Source: Paenibacillus sp. UBA6285 | Lineage (GTDB): Bacteria; Bacillota; Bacilli; Paenibacillales; Paenibacillaceae | Reading direction: 5' to 3' | Assembly: GCA_002438345.1 (NCBI GenBank) | Contig: DJUJ01000162.1 | Location: 68,249 to 74,648, forward strand | Length of the DNA: 6,400 nucleotides | Shown: positions 1 through 5,900 of the stretch, one piece after another | Position numbering within the stretch: the stretch's first letter is position 1 | Layout: each line of letters starts with the position of its first letter | The notes under the pieces: generated by a model | The model's input: the letters and a program-made list of their open reading frames with translations, nothing else | What the model was told of the DNA's origin: nothing | Database searches by the model: none | Translations under genes and position numbers: made by a program

Positions 1-1181
1 TGGGCATTCCGCTCGTAGCAGGATTGGAGAATAATTTGTCTAACCCTATTCAGACCGGAGACATGCTCGTGATAGACGGAGACACCGGATCTGTGCAAAT
101 TCATCCTGATGAGGTAACGATCAATGAATATGTTTCTCTGCGGAATAAGCAGCATAAAAAGAAAGAACAACTGGAATTGCTTGCAACAGTCGATGCCGTC
201 ACTAAAGATGGCGTTAACCTGCGATTGGCCGGTAATATCAGTTCAGTTAAAGAACTGAATTTAGCGCTCAAATATGGAGCCGAGGGTGTAGGTCTATTCC
301 GTACAGAGTTTCTTTATATGGATCGCAGTTCTTTCCCGACTGAGGATGAACAATTCGAAGTGTATAAACAGGTTGTCGAGAAGGTAGGCAGCAATATGGT
401 TGTGATCCGTTCGCTGGATATAGGCGGGGACAAGCATCTGGATTATTTCCAGCTACCAGAAGAACAGAATCCGTTCCTTGGCTATCGTGCCATTCGTATC
501 AGCTTGAATCGACAAGATATGTTCAAAACCCAGCTAACCGCTATTTTGCGGGCTAGTGCATACGGGAATGTAAAGCTAATGTTCCCAATGATATCTTCCG
601 TAGAAGAAGTACAGGCAGCAAAAGCTGTATTGGAAGAAGTGAAGGTTGAGCTGGAGCAACGGGGTATACCGTTTAATCGGAATATTCCTGTCGGTATTAT
701 GATTGAAGTCCCGGCAGCGGTGATGATTGCTGATCTGCTAGCTGAGGAAGTCGACTTTTTCAGTATCGGCACTAACGATTTAGTGCAATATGTACTAGCA
801 GTAGACCGTATGAATGAACAAATTGCGCATATGTATCATCCCTATCATCCCGCGGTTCTACGAATGATCCGTATGACTGTAGAAGCTGCGCGTAATGCAA
901 AAATAGATATTAGTGTATGTGGTGAAATGGCGGCAGATGAGCGTTCTTTGCCACTCTGGCTGGAGCTAGGTATTAGTGATCTTAGCATGTCGCCGCAGTC
1001 ACTGCTGAAAGTTAAACATCGTACACTGAATACACTGGCTATGGATGCCAGAAGGGTTGCCAAAGCTTGCTTCCATCATCGTACAAGCTCGGAGACGGAA
1101 GAGATCCTGAGTGCTTTTGCTCAGAAAAGCGGTATTACGCTTGGAGCGAGCGGGGAAACAAAGGAGAAAGCTTCTTCTTAG
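1..1181 (+). CDS. ptsI: Phosphoenolpyruvate-protein phosphotransferase (PTS enzyme I), C-terminal part, 5' truncated by window edge
   Basis: Enzyme I takes phosphate from PEP onto its own histidine and passes it to His15 of HPr, the first step of the cytoplasmic PTS relay for sugar uptake. The reading frame is already open at base 3 (392 codons to the TAG at 1179-1181), so the gene begins upstream. The N-terminal HPr-binding domain and the active-site histidine are missing, and what remains is the PEP-binding TIM barrel that also dimerises. Visible motifs: GLFRTEF with the PEP-binding Arg at 300-302; RSLDIGGDK at 408-434; NPFLGYRAIR near 468-497; the PEP-utiliser signature DFFSIGTNDLVQY at 753-791; and the catalytic Cys in VCGEMA at 918-920. 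The C-terminus matches the usual 570-residue family architecture. The family motif is normally RTLDIGGDKxLPY, but here it reads RSLDIGGDKHLDY, a conservative lineage variant as far as I can judge. The identity is secure. A terminator follows within 70 bases, so this is probably the last gene of its operon; ptsH would be expected upstream but is not visible. Confidence 0.96.
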   Translation, partial: GIPLVAGLENNLSNPIQTGDMLVIDGDTGSVQIHPDEVTINEYVSLRNKQHKKKEQLELLATVDAVTKDGVNLRLAGNISSVKELNLALKYGAEGVGLFRTEFLYMDRSSFPTEDEQFEVYKQVVEKVGSNMVVIRSLDIGGDKHLDYFQLPEEQNPFLGYRAIRISLNRQDMFKTQLTAILRASAYGNVKLMFPMISSVEEVQAAKAVLEEVKVELEQRGIPFNRNIPVGIMIEVPAAVMIADLLAEEVDFFSIGTNDLVQYVLAVDRMNEQIAHMYHPYHPAVLRMIRMTVEAARNAKIDISVCGEMAADERSLPLWLELGISDLSMSPQSLLKVKHRTLNTLAMDARRVAKACFHHRTSSETEEILSAFAQKSGITLGASGETKEKASS

Positions 1182-1212
1182 TTAGCGAGTACCACTTCAT
1201 TAAACTCACATC

Positions 1213-1247
1213 AAGGTTCGGCATTCTTGCCGAGCCTTTTTCTTTTT
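1213..1247 (+). terminator. Rho-independent terminator after ptsI
   Basis: An 11-bp stem (1213-1223 with 1228-1238, one G-U pair) closes a TTCT tetraloop. It is followed directly by a T-rich run, broken by a single C, to 1247. It lies about 30 bases past the ptsI stop and separates the PTS operon from the sigma-factor operon. Confidence 0.9.
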
Positions 1248-1281
1248 ATTTGTACAACATTAACTTAAAAAACAAAACCGT

Positions 1282-1309
1282 TTGCCGTTCGGCGCAGTCA
1301 ATATATAAA
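1282..1309 (+). promoter_or_regulatory. Candidate sigma-A promoter for the ECF sigma / anti-sigma operon
   Basis: TTGCCG (1282-1287, four of six matches to TTGACA) is followed after 16 bases by TATAAA (1304-1309, five of six matches to TATAAT). Transcription would start near 1316, about 48 bases before the sigma gene. The site lies downstream of the ptsI terminator, so the operon has its own promoter. Many ECF sigma genes also carry a self-recognised promoter with an AAC-type -35 and a CGTC-like -10. I find only a poor candidate (CAAAACCGTTT at 1273-1283 with no good CGTC at the right spacing), so autoregulation is not supported by eye. Confidence 0.42.
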
Positions 1310-1363
1310 GAGAACTACAGAGCTGATTCATCTGGCGAAGGCAAGGGGGAGGACAGAACAAGC

Positions 1364-1894
1364 ATGGAACACATTATAAATGACGAAATGGAAATTGCCA
1401 CTACGGATGAAGAAACATTTTACGAGCTTGTAGCTGAACAAGAAAGAAAGCTTTACAGTATTGCTTACAGCTATTTGCGGAATGAAGCGGATTCACTGGA
1501 AGTTCTGCAAGAGGCAACCTGCCGCGCATGGATTAAACGTAAAAGCTTGAAAGACTCGGAGCGTTTTGCTCCTTGGTTAACACGTATTCTGATCAATTGC
1601 TGTAATGATGAGTTGAAGCGCAGAAAGAGGAACGCTGTCTCAGAAGCTGCTGGAAGTGATTTCGGAATTATGGAGATGAAAAGCGACCGCAGATTGGACA
1701 TGGAACATGCACTGGAAGGAGTAAAGCTAAAGTATCGCCAGGTGCTTGTACTCAAATATTACAAGGATATGACCCTTGCAGAAATTGCAGAGGTGCTCGA
1801 TAAACCGGAGGGCACCGTAAAGACTTGGCTCAATAAAGGACTGAAACAACTGCGTGACAGAATGAAACGGAAGGGGGATCTATTTTATGGCTGA
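1364..1894 (+). CDS. ECF-family (group IV) RNA polymerase sigma factor
   Basis: An extracytoplasmic-function sigma factor of 176 aa that would direct RNA polymerase to a small regulon when released from its anti-sigma partner. Region 2 spans about residues 17-90: YSIAYSYLRN, then LQEATCRAW for the core-binding/-10 helix, then PWLTRILINCCNDELKRRKR. A short variable linker follows (about 91-112). Region 4 spans about 113-168, with YRQVLVLKYYKDMTLAEIAEVL followed by EGTVKTWLNKGLKQLR as the -35-binding helix-turn-helix. There is no region 1 or 3, and the length is typical of ECF factors. I chose ATG 1364 because an AAGGGGGAGG ribosome site lies at 1343-1352. The frame stays open much further upstream, but that part overlaps ptsI and its terminator. 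A second ATG at 1388 is possible but has a poorer site. The stop overlaps the next gene by 8 nt, the normal arrangement for a sigma/anti-sigma pair. It resembles the SigV/SigX-like Bacillota ECF groups; the exact group needs a profile search. Confidence 0.93.
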   Translation: MEHIINDEMEIATTDEETFYELVAEQERKLYSIAYSYLRNEADSLEVLQEATCRAWIKRKSLKDSERFAPWLTRILINCCNDELKRRKRNAVSEAAGSDFGIMEMKSDRRLDMEHALEGVKLKYRQVLVLKYYKDMTLAEIAEVLDKPEGTVKTWLNKGLKQLRDRMKRKGDLFYG

Positions 1895-3314
1895 GTCTGA
1901 AGAAAAGCTGCTTAACGATTATTTTAAGAGAATCGATGTCGAGGCTGAGGAAATCCCGGAAGTTAAACTGGACGCAGCGATTCGCAAAGGGATGCAGCTA
2001 GGTAACCGCAAAAGGTTGTCTTTTAGAAAAAGATACGCTGTTGTTGCGTTAGCGGTCCTAGCTATCGCCTTATTGATTATTGTCCCTTGGGCAAATCAGG
2101 TGATAAATCCCGTACGTGCGCAATTACCTCCAAAAAGCTGGGGTCAGCTTGAAGTGTTTAGACCCATTATTGCTAATAATCTGTCGATTAAATCAACACT
2201 AGATGCAGGTATGCTAAAGGAGGTAAATATCTCCTCTCCTGAGGTGGATGGGATAACCTGGACTATTAACGGATTCATCGCTGATCGTAGAGGCATTGCT
2301 ATGCTCTATACAATCCAGAACAATACGAATCAAAAGATGCAATTCATGGGTTTGTCTTTTAAAAAAAATCCAGGGGATAATTTCGATCTCACCGGATATA
2401 GCTGGTTTAGTAATTCTAATGCACAAGAGGCTGGTTCTCCTGGGACGACTCGTATGTTAGAACAAATCTCCTGGGATAAATATCGCGATGATCTGAGAGA
2501 TGGGCTGAGTATTACATTATCGTTATATCCAGCAGCCAAGGATCCTTCCCAATCGAGCAGTGATATTAAAAAGTTTAGTGTTAAAATTCCGTTGGAAGCC
2601 GATAACAATTTTTTTGAAGGAGAGATTGTTGATCTGAAGGAAAGTCTGTCTATCGGCGGACAGGTAATTAAAATGGACAATGTCTATATTGGACCTACGG
2701 GTATTTATATGCGGGAAACCTTTGGTAGAGAGAATACAATGAGGATTTTTAGTTTGCTTTCACCTAAGCTGGTCATCGGAAAAGGGGATCTACAAGAAGA
2801 ACTAATGTGGGCAACTGGTGCTACTTCAGTAAACGGGGGCTTGAAAACTTATATTTACCACAATGACAATATGAGACCTGATGATCCAATCAAACTAGAA
2901 GTTGAAGGAATCTCCGCTCTAGATCAATCAAAGGTGGAGCTTATGATTAACACGGAAACACAGCAGATTCTGAAGGCACCGGATAACTATCTCTCGATTT
3001 CTAAACGGACCGAGGACGAAGAGAAGGGAATTATAGTATTGGATTTATTGATTCCCAAAAAAGTTGAGGAGTTGTATGAAGCAACCGGCTTTGGGATAGA
3101 CGATAATTTTGTGGATAGCGCTGGAAGCGGACATTGGCTTGTACGAGATTCTGATAATTATTCTAGATATAGAGAGTATAGTGAGGATGCTAGAGGAACT
3201 ACAGTAACTTATTTTCTTAACGTAGGTAAAGAAAAGCTGCCCCAACCGTTGAGCTTTAGGTTTACAAATTATCCAAATATGATCATGGAGTCAGATTCTG
3301 TGCGGATCAGATAA
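1887..3314 (+). CDS. Probable membrane anti-sigma factor, DUF4179/DUF5643-like
   Basis: Predicted single-pass membrane protein of 475 aa, probably holding the upstream ECF sigma factor at the membrane. Residues 1-49 are charged and cytoplasmic (LLNDYFKRID...IRKGMQLG), ending in a basic patch at 41-49. Residues about 50-67 form one hydrophobic helix. About 400 residues then lie outside the cell. The start of this ectodomain has the pattern DGITWTINGFIADRRGIAML (about 121-140), which I recognise from DUF4179 proteins encoded beside ECF sigma genes. Residues about 247-345 (IGGQVIKMDNVYIGPTGIYM) and the C-terminal PLSFRFTNYPN segment resemble DUF5643. There is no signal peptidase site and no cysteine at all, so the zinc-binding HxxxCxxC anti-sigma motif is absent. 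The start at ATG 1887 has a GGGGG-rich site at 1873-1877 and overlaps the sigma stop, which suggests translational coupling. The function is inferred from gene order and architecture. The signal sensed and the release mechanism are unknown. Confidence 0.82.
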   Translation: MAESEEKLLNDYFKRIDVEAEEIPEVKLDAAIRKGMQLGNRKRLSFRKRYAVVALAVLAIALLIIVPWANQVINPVRAQLPPKSWGQLEVFRPIIANNLSIKSTLDAGMLKEVNISSPEVDGITWTINGFIADRRGIAMLYTIQNNTNQKMQFMGLSFKKNPGDNFDLTGYSWFSNSNAQEAGSPGTTRMLEQISWDKYRDDLRDGLSITLSLYPAAKDPSQSSSDIKKFSVKIPLEADNNFFEGEIVDLKESLSIGGQVIKMDNVYIGPTGIYMRETFGRENTMRIFSLLSPKLVIGKGDLQEELMWATGATSVNGGLKTYIYHNDNMRPDDPIKLEVEGISALDQSKVELMINTETQQILKAPDNYLSISKRTEDEEKGIIVLDLLIPKKVEELYEATGFGIDDNFVDSAGSGHWLVRDSDNYSRYREYSEDARGTTVTYFLNVGKEKLPQPLSFRFTNYPNMIMESDSVRIR

Positions 3315-3340
3315 TCAGAGAGACAAAAAGTGATTAAATC

Positions 3341-3384
3341 AAAAGCCCTGTATCTCACGATGTGTGAGTGACAGGGCTTTTTTT
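3341..3384 (+). terminator. Terminator between convergent genes, probably bidirectional
   Basis: An 11-bp perfect outer stem (3341-3351 with 3371-3381) sits below a 2x2 internal loop and a 5-bp inner stem (3354-3358 with 3364-3368), followed by a run of seven to eight Ts. It lies 27 bases past the anti-sigma stop. Read on the minus strand, the same stem is followed by a shorter TTTT tract, so it may also end the convergent pfpI-like gene that stops at 3416. Confidence 0.88.
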
Positions 3385-3415
3385 AAAATTCAGCAATTAA
3401 TATATTTCCCGTACT

Positions 3416-3940
3416 CTATTCCCCTACTAGTGCATCACAAAAGGCTTTACCGTAAGGCGGCAGATCTGGTGGGCGACGAGCGGAGATGATATGTCCATCT
3501 GTAACCACTGCTTCATCCTTCCAGATGGCTCCGGCATTCTCCATGTCATCACGGATGCCCGGCGTGGAGGTGACCGTTACACCTTCCAGAATTTTAGCAG
3601 AGATTAATACCCAACCAGCATGGCAAATCTGCCCAATAGGTTTCTTAGCTGCATTGAAATCTTGCACGAGCTTTAGAACGGCGCTGTATCTGCGGATTTT
3701 ATCCGGAGCCCAGCCACCAGGAACCAGTATCCCATCATAATCAGTAGCGTTTAAATCGTCCCAGGAGTACTCTGCCTTTGCAGGTACACCGTATTTGCCG
3801 ATGTACGTCTTATCTTTTTCCAAACCTGCCAAGTGAACCTCAGCACCTTCTTCTCTCACTCGGTACACGGGATACCAGAGCTCCAAATCTTCAAATTCAT
3901 CGTCTACGAGTGCTATGACCTTTTTGCCAGCTAGTCTCAT
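3416..3940 (-). CDS. DJ-1/PfpI-family protein (class I glutamine amidotransferase-like fold)
   Basis: A 174-aa cytoplasmic protein of the DJ-1/PfpI superfamily. Members act as glyoxalase/deglycase-type or stress-protective enzymes; the exact activity of this one cannot be told from sequence. The order of motifs follows Pyrococcus PfpI throughout: VDDEFEDLELWYP near the N-terminus (Glu17 matches the PfpI catalytic-site Glu), LVPGGWAPD (about 72-80), the nucleophile elbow QICHAGWVLISA with Cys106 and His107, then STPGIRDDMENAGA, VVTDGHIISARRPPDLP and a C-terminal helix. Where PfpI has Cys-His-Gly-Pro, this protein has Cys-His-Ala-Gly-Trp. The frame extends to an ATG at 3976, but that has no ribosome site and lies over the best candidate promoter. 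ATG 3940 has AAAGGAG 9 bases before it, so the shorter form is preferred. It is monocistronic, converges on the anti-sigma gene and diverges from the 4148 gene. Confidence 0.9.
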   Translation of the reverse strand: MRLAGKKVIALVDDEFEDLELWYPVYRVREEGAEVHLAGLEKDKTYIGKYGVPAKAEYSWDDLNATDYDGILVPGGWAPDKIRRYSAVLKLVQDFNAAKKPIGQICHAGWVLISAKILEGVTVTSTPGIRDDMENAGAIWKDEAVVTDGHIISARRPPDLPPYGKAFCDALVGE

Positions 3941-3949
3941 TTTGTTAAG

Positions 3950-3956
3950 CTCCTTT
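3950..3956 (-). promoter_or_regulatory. Ribosome binding site fixing the pfpI-like start
   Basis: On the minus strand AAAGGAG lies 9 bases before the ATG at 3940-3938. The upstream in-frame ATG (3976) is preceded by ATTTGATAGAAT, which has no Shine-Dalgarno match. This decides for the 174-aa form over the 186-aa form. Confidence 0.8.
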
Positions 3957-3976
3957 CGTGCCACATGATCCTTCAT

Positions 3977-4005
3977 ATTCTATCAAATTTAAAATACGAA
4001 GTCAT
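3977..4005 (-). promoter_or_regulatory. Candidate promoter of the pfpI-like gene
   Basis: On the minus strand ATGACT (4005-4000, four of six matches) is followed after 17 bases by TAGAAT (3982-3977, five of six). Transcription would begin near 3970, downstream of the ATG at 3976, which again favours ATG 3940. Two perfect minus-strand TATAAT hexamers also occur at 4026-4021 and 4052-4047. Neither has a convincing -35 partner, but either could give a longer leader. Confidence 0.38.
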
Positions 4006-4147
4006 CTTAGAGGGTTGTAAATTATAGACGAATTGCCAATTTAATCATTATATGCAATTAAGGAGGGATTTAATAAAAGAGAGTCGAATATAGCAGTTGA
4101 AAAGTCATACTTTGTTCTTAATTAATTTCTTGCAAGAGGTGTAGAAG

Positions 4148-4600
4148 ATGTATAGAGATAACTTAATGGAAAAGTTGTGCAGCTGTGGTGGCCTCATGAC
4201 CTTACATATGCATTCATTGATTTTTAATACGAAGGTGAAGATTTCACATGTACCTGTTTATACTTGTCCGAAATGTACTAGTTATGAGCCATTGTCATTT
4301 ATTAAAGCAGATCTAGGAAAGTTAGTGAAAGAACTGAATGCGGATGTGCCAAGACAAGATTTTTCGTTTACAGAAAGAAATGAATTGGCCAGTATCTTAA
4401 AGGAATCCTTGTCTGAGGTCATTATCGGGGGATTTCAAGAATTGGAGTTGGCTATCCGAGGTGCGATTCAGGGTAGAGTGGATATGTTGCTCGATATATA
4501 TCGATTAGCAGAAGTACTTACAGACCAGAATTGGATGGAAGAAACTAGTCGAAGACTGTCTCAATTAACCTTCCAAACGACCAAAAACGCAAATTATTAA
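4148..4600 (+). CDS. Uncharacterised 150-aa protein with CxC/CxxC probable zinc-binding N-terminus
   Basis: I do not recognise this gene by name. The N-terminal 50 residues hold CSCGG (Cys11, Cys13) and, 26 residues on, VPVYTCPKC (Cys40, Cys43). This four-cysteine layout resembles the YgiT/MqsA-type zinc finger, in which a CGG knuckle is followed by a VPxxxCxxC knuckle, except that the first pair is CxC rather than CxxC. Several histidines (20, 22, 34) lie between. Residues about 50-145 are polar and helix-prone, with no membrane segment or signal peptide, so a cytoplasmic protein is expected. The start ATG 4148 has AGAGGTG (4135-4141) 6 bases upstream; Met7 lacks a site. No toxin partner is adjacent, which argues against a toxin-antitoxin role. 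It lies alone between a divergent pfpI-like gene and ccpA. A nucleic-acid-binding or regulatory role is possible but not shown. Confidence 0.75.
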   Translation: MYRDNLMEKLCSCGGLMTLHMHSLIFNTKVKISHVPVYTCPKCTSYEPLSFIKADLGKLVKELNADVPRQDFSFTERNELASILKESLSEVIIGGFQELELAIRGAIQGRVDMLLDIYRLAEVLTDQNWMEETSRRLSQLTFQTTKNANY

Positions 4601-4601
4601 T

Positions 4602-4648
4602 ACATTCTGTGAAAATAATGAAAAACTTTCACGGAATGTTGGATTTTT
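4602..4648 (+). terminator. Hairpin directly after the 4148-4600 gene, probable terminator
   Basis: A 13-bp stem (4602-4614 with 4627-4639, one G-U pair) closes a 12-base loop and begins one base after the stop codon. The T run (4644-4648) starts four bases after the stem, so it is not a textbook terminator. It could also act as an mRNA 3'-end stabiliser. It separates this gene from ccpA. Confidence 0.6.
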
Positions 4649-4668
4649 CACTCACTTTTTGTTACGAT
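4639..4668 (+). promoter_or_regulatory. Weak candidate extended -10 promoter far upstream of ccpA
   Basis: TGTTACGAT (4660-4668) fits the extended -10 pattern TGn plus a four-of-six hexamer. TTGGAT (4639-4644) lies 18 bases upstream as a poor -35 that overlaps the end of the preceding hairpin. If used, it would give ccpA a leader of about 190 bases. The support is only the local pattern. Confidence 0.22.
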
Positions 4669-4774
4669 AGATAGAAGTTACATTATTGTGCTCGCGAATT
4701 GGGTAACCAGCACTAGTCACAAATTGTAATTTAGGGTTACGTCTTCAGCCTTGAAAGAAATTTTGAAAGGAAAA

Positions 4775-4787
4775 TGAAGCGTTATCA
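4775..4787 (+). promoter_or_regulatory. cre-like site in the ccpA control region
   Basis: TGAAGCGTTATCA has the conserved TG start, central CG and CA end of a catabolite-responsive element, but is one base shorter than the usual 14-base form TGWAANCGNTNWCA. Aligned without a gap from its right end it matches 11 of 14 positions. It ends directly against the proposed -35 at 4788. Binding by CcpA, whose gene follows, would give autoregulation. This is inferred from pattern only. Confidence 0.35.
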
Positions 4788-4816
4788 TTGCACAAATGTA
4801 CAAAGTGTCGTATCAT
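4788..4816 (+). promoter_or_regulatory. Candidate sigma-A promoter of ccpA
   Basis: TTGCAC (4788-4793, conserved TTG only) is followed after 17 bases by TATCAT (4811-4816, five of six matches). The expected start near 4823 gives a leader of about 42 bases that contains the 4834-4848 palindrome and the ribosome site. The weak -35 would suit a promoter under additional control. Confidence 0.42.
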
Positions 4817-4833
4817 ATTTTTAATTAGTCGAA

Positions 4834-4848
4834 CGATAAAATTTATCG
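4834..4848 (+). repeat. 15-base palindrome in the ccpA leader
   Basis: CGATAAA and TTTATCG are perfect 7-base inverted arms around a single A. The site lies between the proposed transcription start and the ribosome site at 4853. As DNA it looks like an operator half-site pair; as RNA it can form a 6-bp stem with a 3-base loop. No protein can be assigned to it. Confidence 0.5.
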
Positions 4849-4864
4849 CAATGGAGAGAGTAAT

Positions 4865-5875
4865 TTGACGGTAACCATTTACGATGTAGCTCGAGAAGCA
4901 GGCGTATCTATGGCTACGGTATCACGGGTTGTGAATAATAACCCTAACGTGAAACCGCAGACCCGGAAGAAAGTTTTTGAAGCGATTGAGCGTTTGGGAT
5001 ATCGTCCCAATGCCGTGGCGAGAGGACTTGCCAGTAAGAAAACGACAACCGTTGGGGTTGTCATCCCTGATATTTCAAACTCGATTTTTGCAGAAATTGC
5101 ACGCGGGATTGAAGATATCGCGAACATGTATCATTACAATATCATATTGTGTAACGCGGATAAGCGTAAAGAAAAGGAAATACGTGTCATCAATACCCTT
5201 TTGGAGAAACAGGTCGATGGTCTGCTCTTCATGGGTGGTACGGTAACTGAAGAACACATTCGAGCATTCCAGACTTCTGCAGTTCCGATTGTCCTATGTG
5301 CTACGCGCGATGAGAAGGGAACCTATCCTTCAGTTGACATTGATCATGAAACCGCTGCTTTTGACGCTGTGAATACGCTGATTCGTCACGGTCACCGTGA
5401 GATCGCAATGATCAGTGGCACACTACAGGATCCTGCGAATGGATATGCGCGTTTCCATGGTTATAAGAAGGCACTTGAACAGGCTGGAATCGAGTACCAA
5501 GAGGACTTGGTGCGTATCGGTAACTACCGCTATGAATCTGGTGTCGAAGCCATGAAGTATTTCCTTGGACTCAAGAAGAAGCCAACTGCTATTTTTGCCG
5601 CAACAGACGAGATGGCTATTGGTGCAATTCACAGTATTCAGGATGAAGGCCTGAAGGTACCGGATGACTTCTCCATTATTAGTGTGGATAACATCCGTAT
5701 GGCTTCGATGGTTCGTCCATTGTTGACAACTGTAGCTCAGCCTATGTATGACCTAGGCGCGGTAGCAATGAGACTTTTGACGAAACTCATGAAGAAAGAG
5801 ACTGTTGAGAATCCTCGGGTTATCCTGCCTCATGAAACGATTCTCCGTTTGTCTGTCAATCATCTTAATAAGTAA
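4865..5875 (+). CDS. ccpA: Catabolite control protein A (LacI/GalR-family regulator)
   Basis: CcpA, with HPr or Crh phosphorylated on Ser46 as co-repressor, binds cre sites to repress or activate carbon-use genes. The 336-aa product has the usual length (about 332-334 in Bacillus). Residues 4-24 form the LacI helix-turn-helix ([21 protein letters not shown]). Residues 46-60 are the hinge helix ([15 protein letters not shown]). The rest is the periplasmic-binding-protein-like core, starting [10 protein letters not shown], with VDGLLFMGG and [13 protein letters not shown] further on. Tyr295, Asp296 and Arg303 in [16 protein letters not shown] coincide with positions I recall as important for the HPr response in Bacillus CcpA, which separates it from sugar-specific LacI proteins. 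The start is TTG 4865: GGAG (4853-4856) lies 8 bases before it and the protein aligns from there. There is no nearby ATG in frame. The gene stands alone, with its own promoter region and a terminator. Identity is secure. Confidence 0.96.
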   Translation: MTVTIYDVAREAGVSMATVSRVVNNNPNVKPQTRKKVFEAIERLGYRPNAVARGLASKKTTTVGVVIPDISNSIFAEIARGIEDIANMYHYNIILCNADKRKEKEIRVINTLLEKQVDGLLFMGGTVTEEHIRAFQTSAVPIVLCATRDEKGTYPSVDIDHETAAFDAVNTLIRHGHREIAMISGTLQDPANGYARFHGYKKALEQAGIEYQEDLVRIGNYRYESGVEAMKYFLGLKKKPTAIFAATDEMAIGAIHSIQDEGLKVPDDFSIISVDNIRMASMVRPLLTTVAQPMYDLGAVAMRLLTKLMKKETVENPRVILPHETILRLSVNHLNK

Positions 5876-5900
5876 TTTAAGAACTAAACAGAAATTCCGT

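Noticed and set aside
1067..1363. N-terminal extension of the sigma factor to 275 aa
   Set aside because: It would overlap the end of ptsI in another frame and read through a strong terminator and the promoter, and its sequence has no sigma-like content. ATG 1364 has a good ribosome site.
2216..2235. Internal AAAGGAGGT inside the anti-sigma gene, with a 5-bp AGGAG/CTCCT hairpin
   Set aside because: No start codon follows at a useful distance and the protein continues through the site as ordinary domain sequence. It is probably a chance match from the Lys-Glu-Val codons.
3486..3740. Plus-strand 84-aa frame opposite the pfpI-like gene
   Set aside because: It is an antisense shadow of a conserved coding sequence with no recognisable domain. 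I treated the other opposite-strand frames under ptsI, the sigma operon, ccpA and mtnN in the same way.
4148..4600. Toxin-antitoxin system based on the YgiT/MqsA-like cysteines
   Set aside because: No small toxin gene lies next to it: the neighbours are a divergent pfpI-like gene and ccpA. The C-terminal half also has no recognisable Xre-type helix-turn-helix.
4688..4740. Nested short inverted repeats (GTGCT/AGCAC and GTAACC/GGTTAC) as a riboswitch or T-box before ccpA
   Set aside because: The stems are only 5-6 bp and mutually interleaved, with no T-box or known riboswitch core and no terminator paired with them.
4774..4824. A 16-codon ORF (ATG 4774, TAA 4822) with AAAGGA just upstream, as a ccpA leader peptide
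   Set aside because: The ribosome site is only about 3 bases from the ATG, which is too close. The ORF lies over the best promoter, so it would be transcribed only from the weak upstream one.
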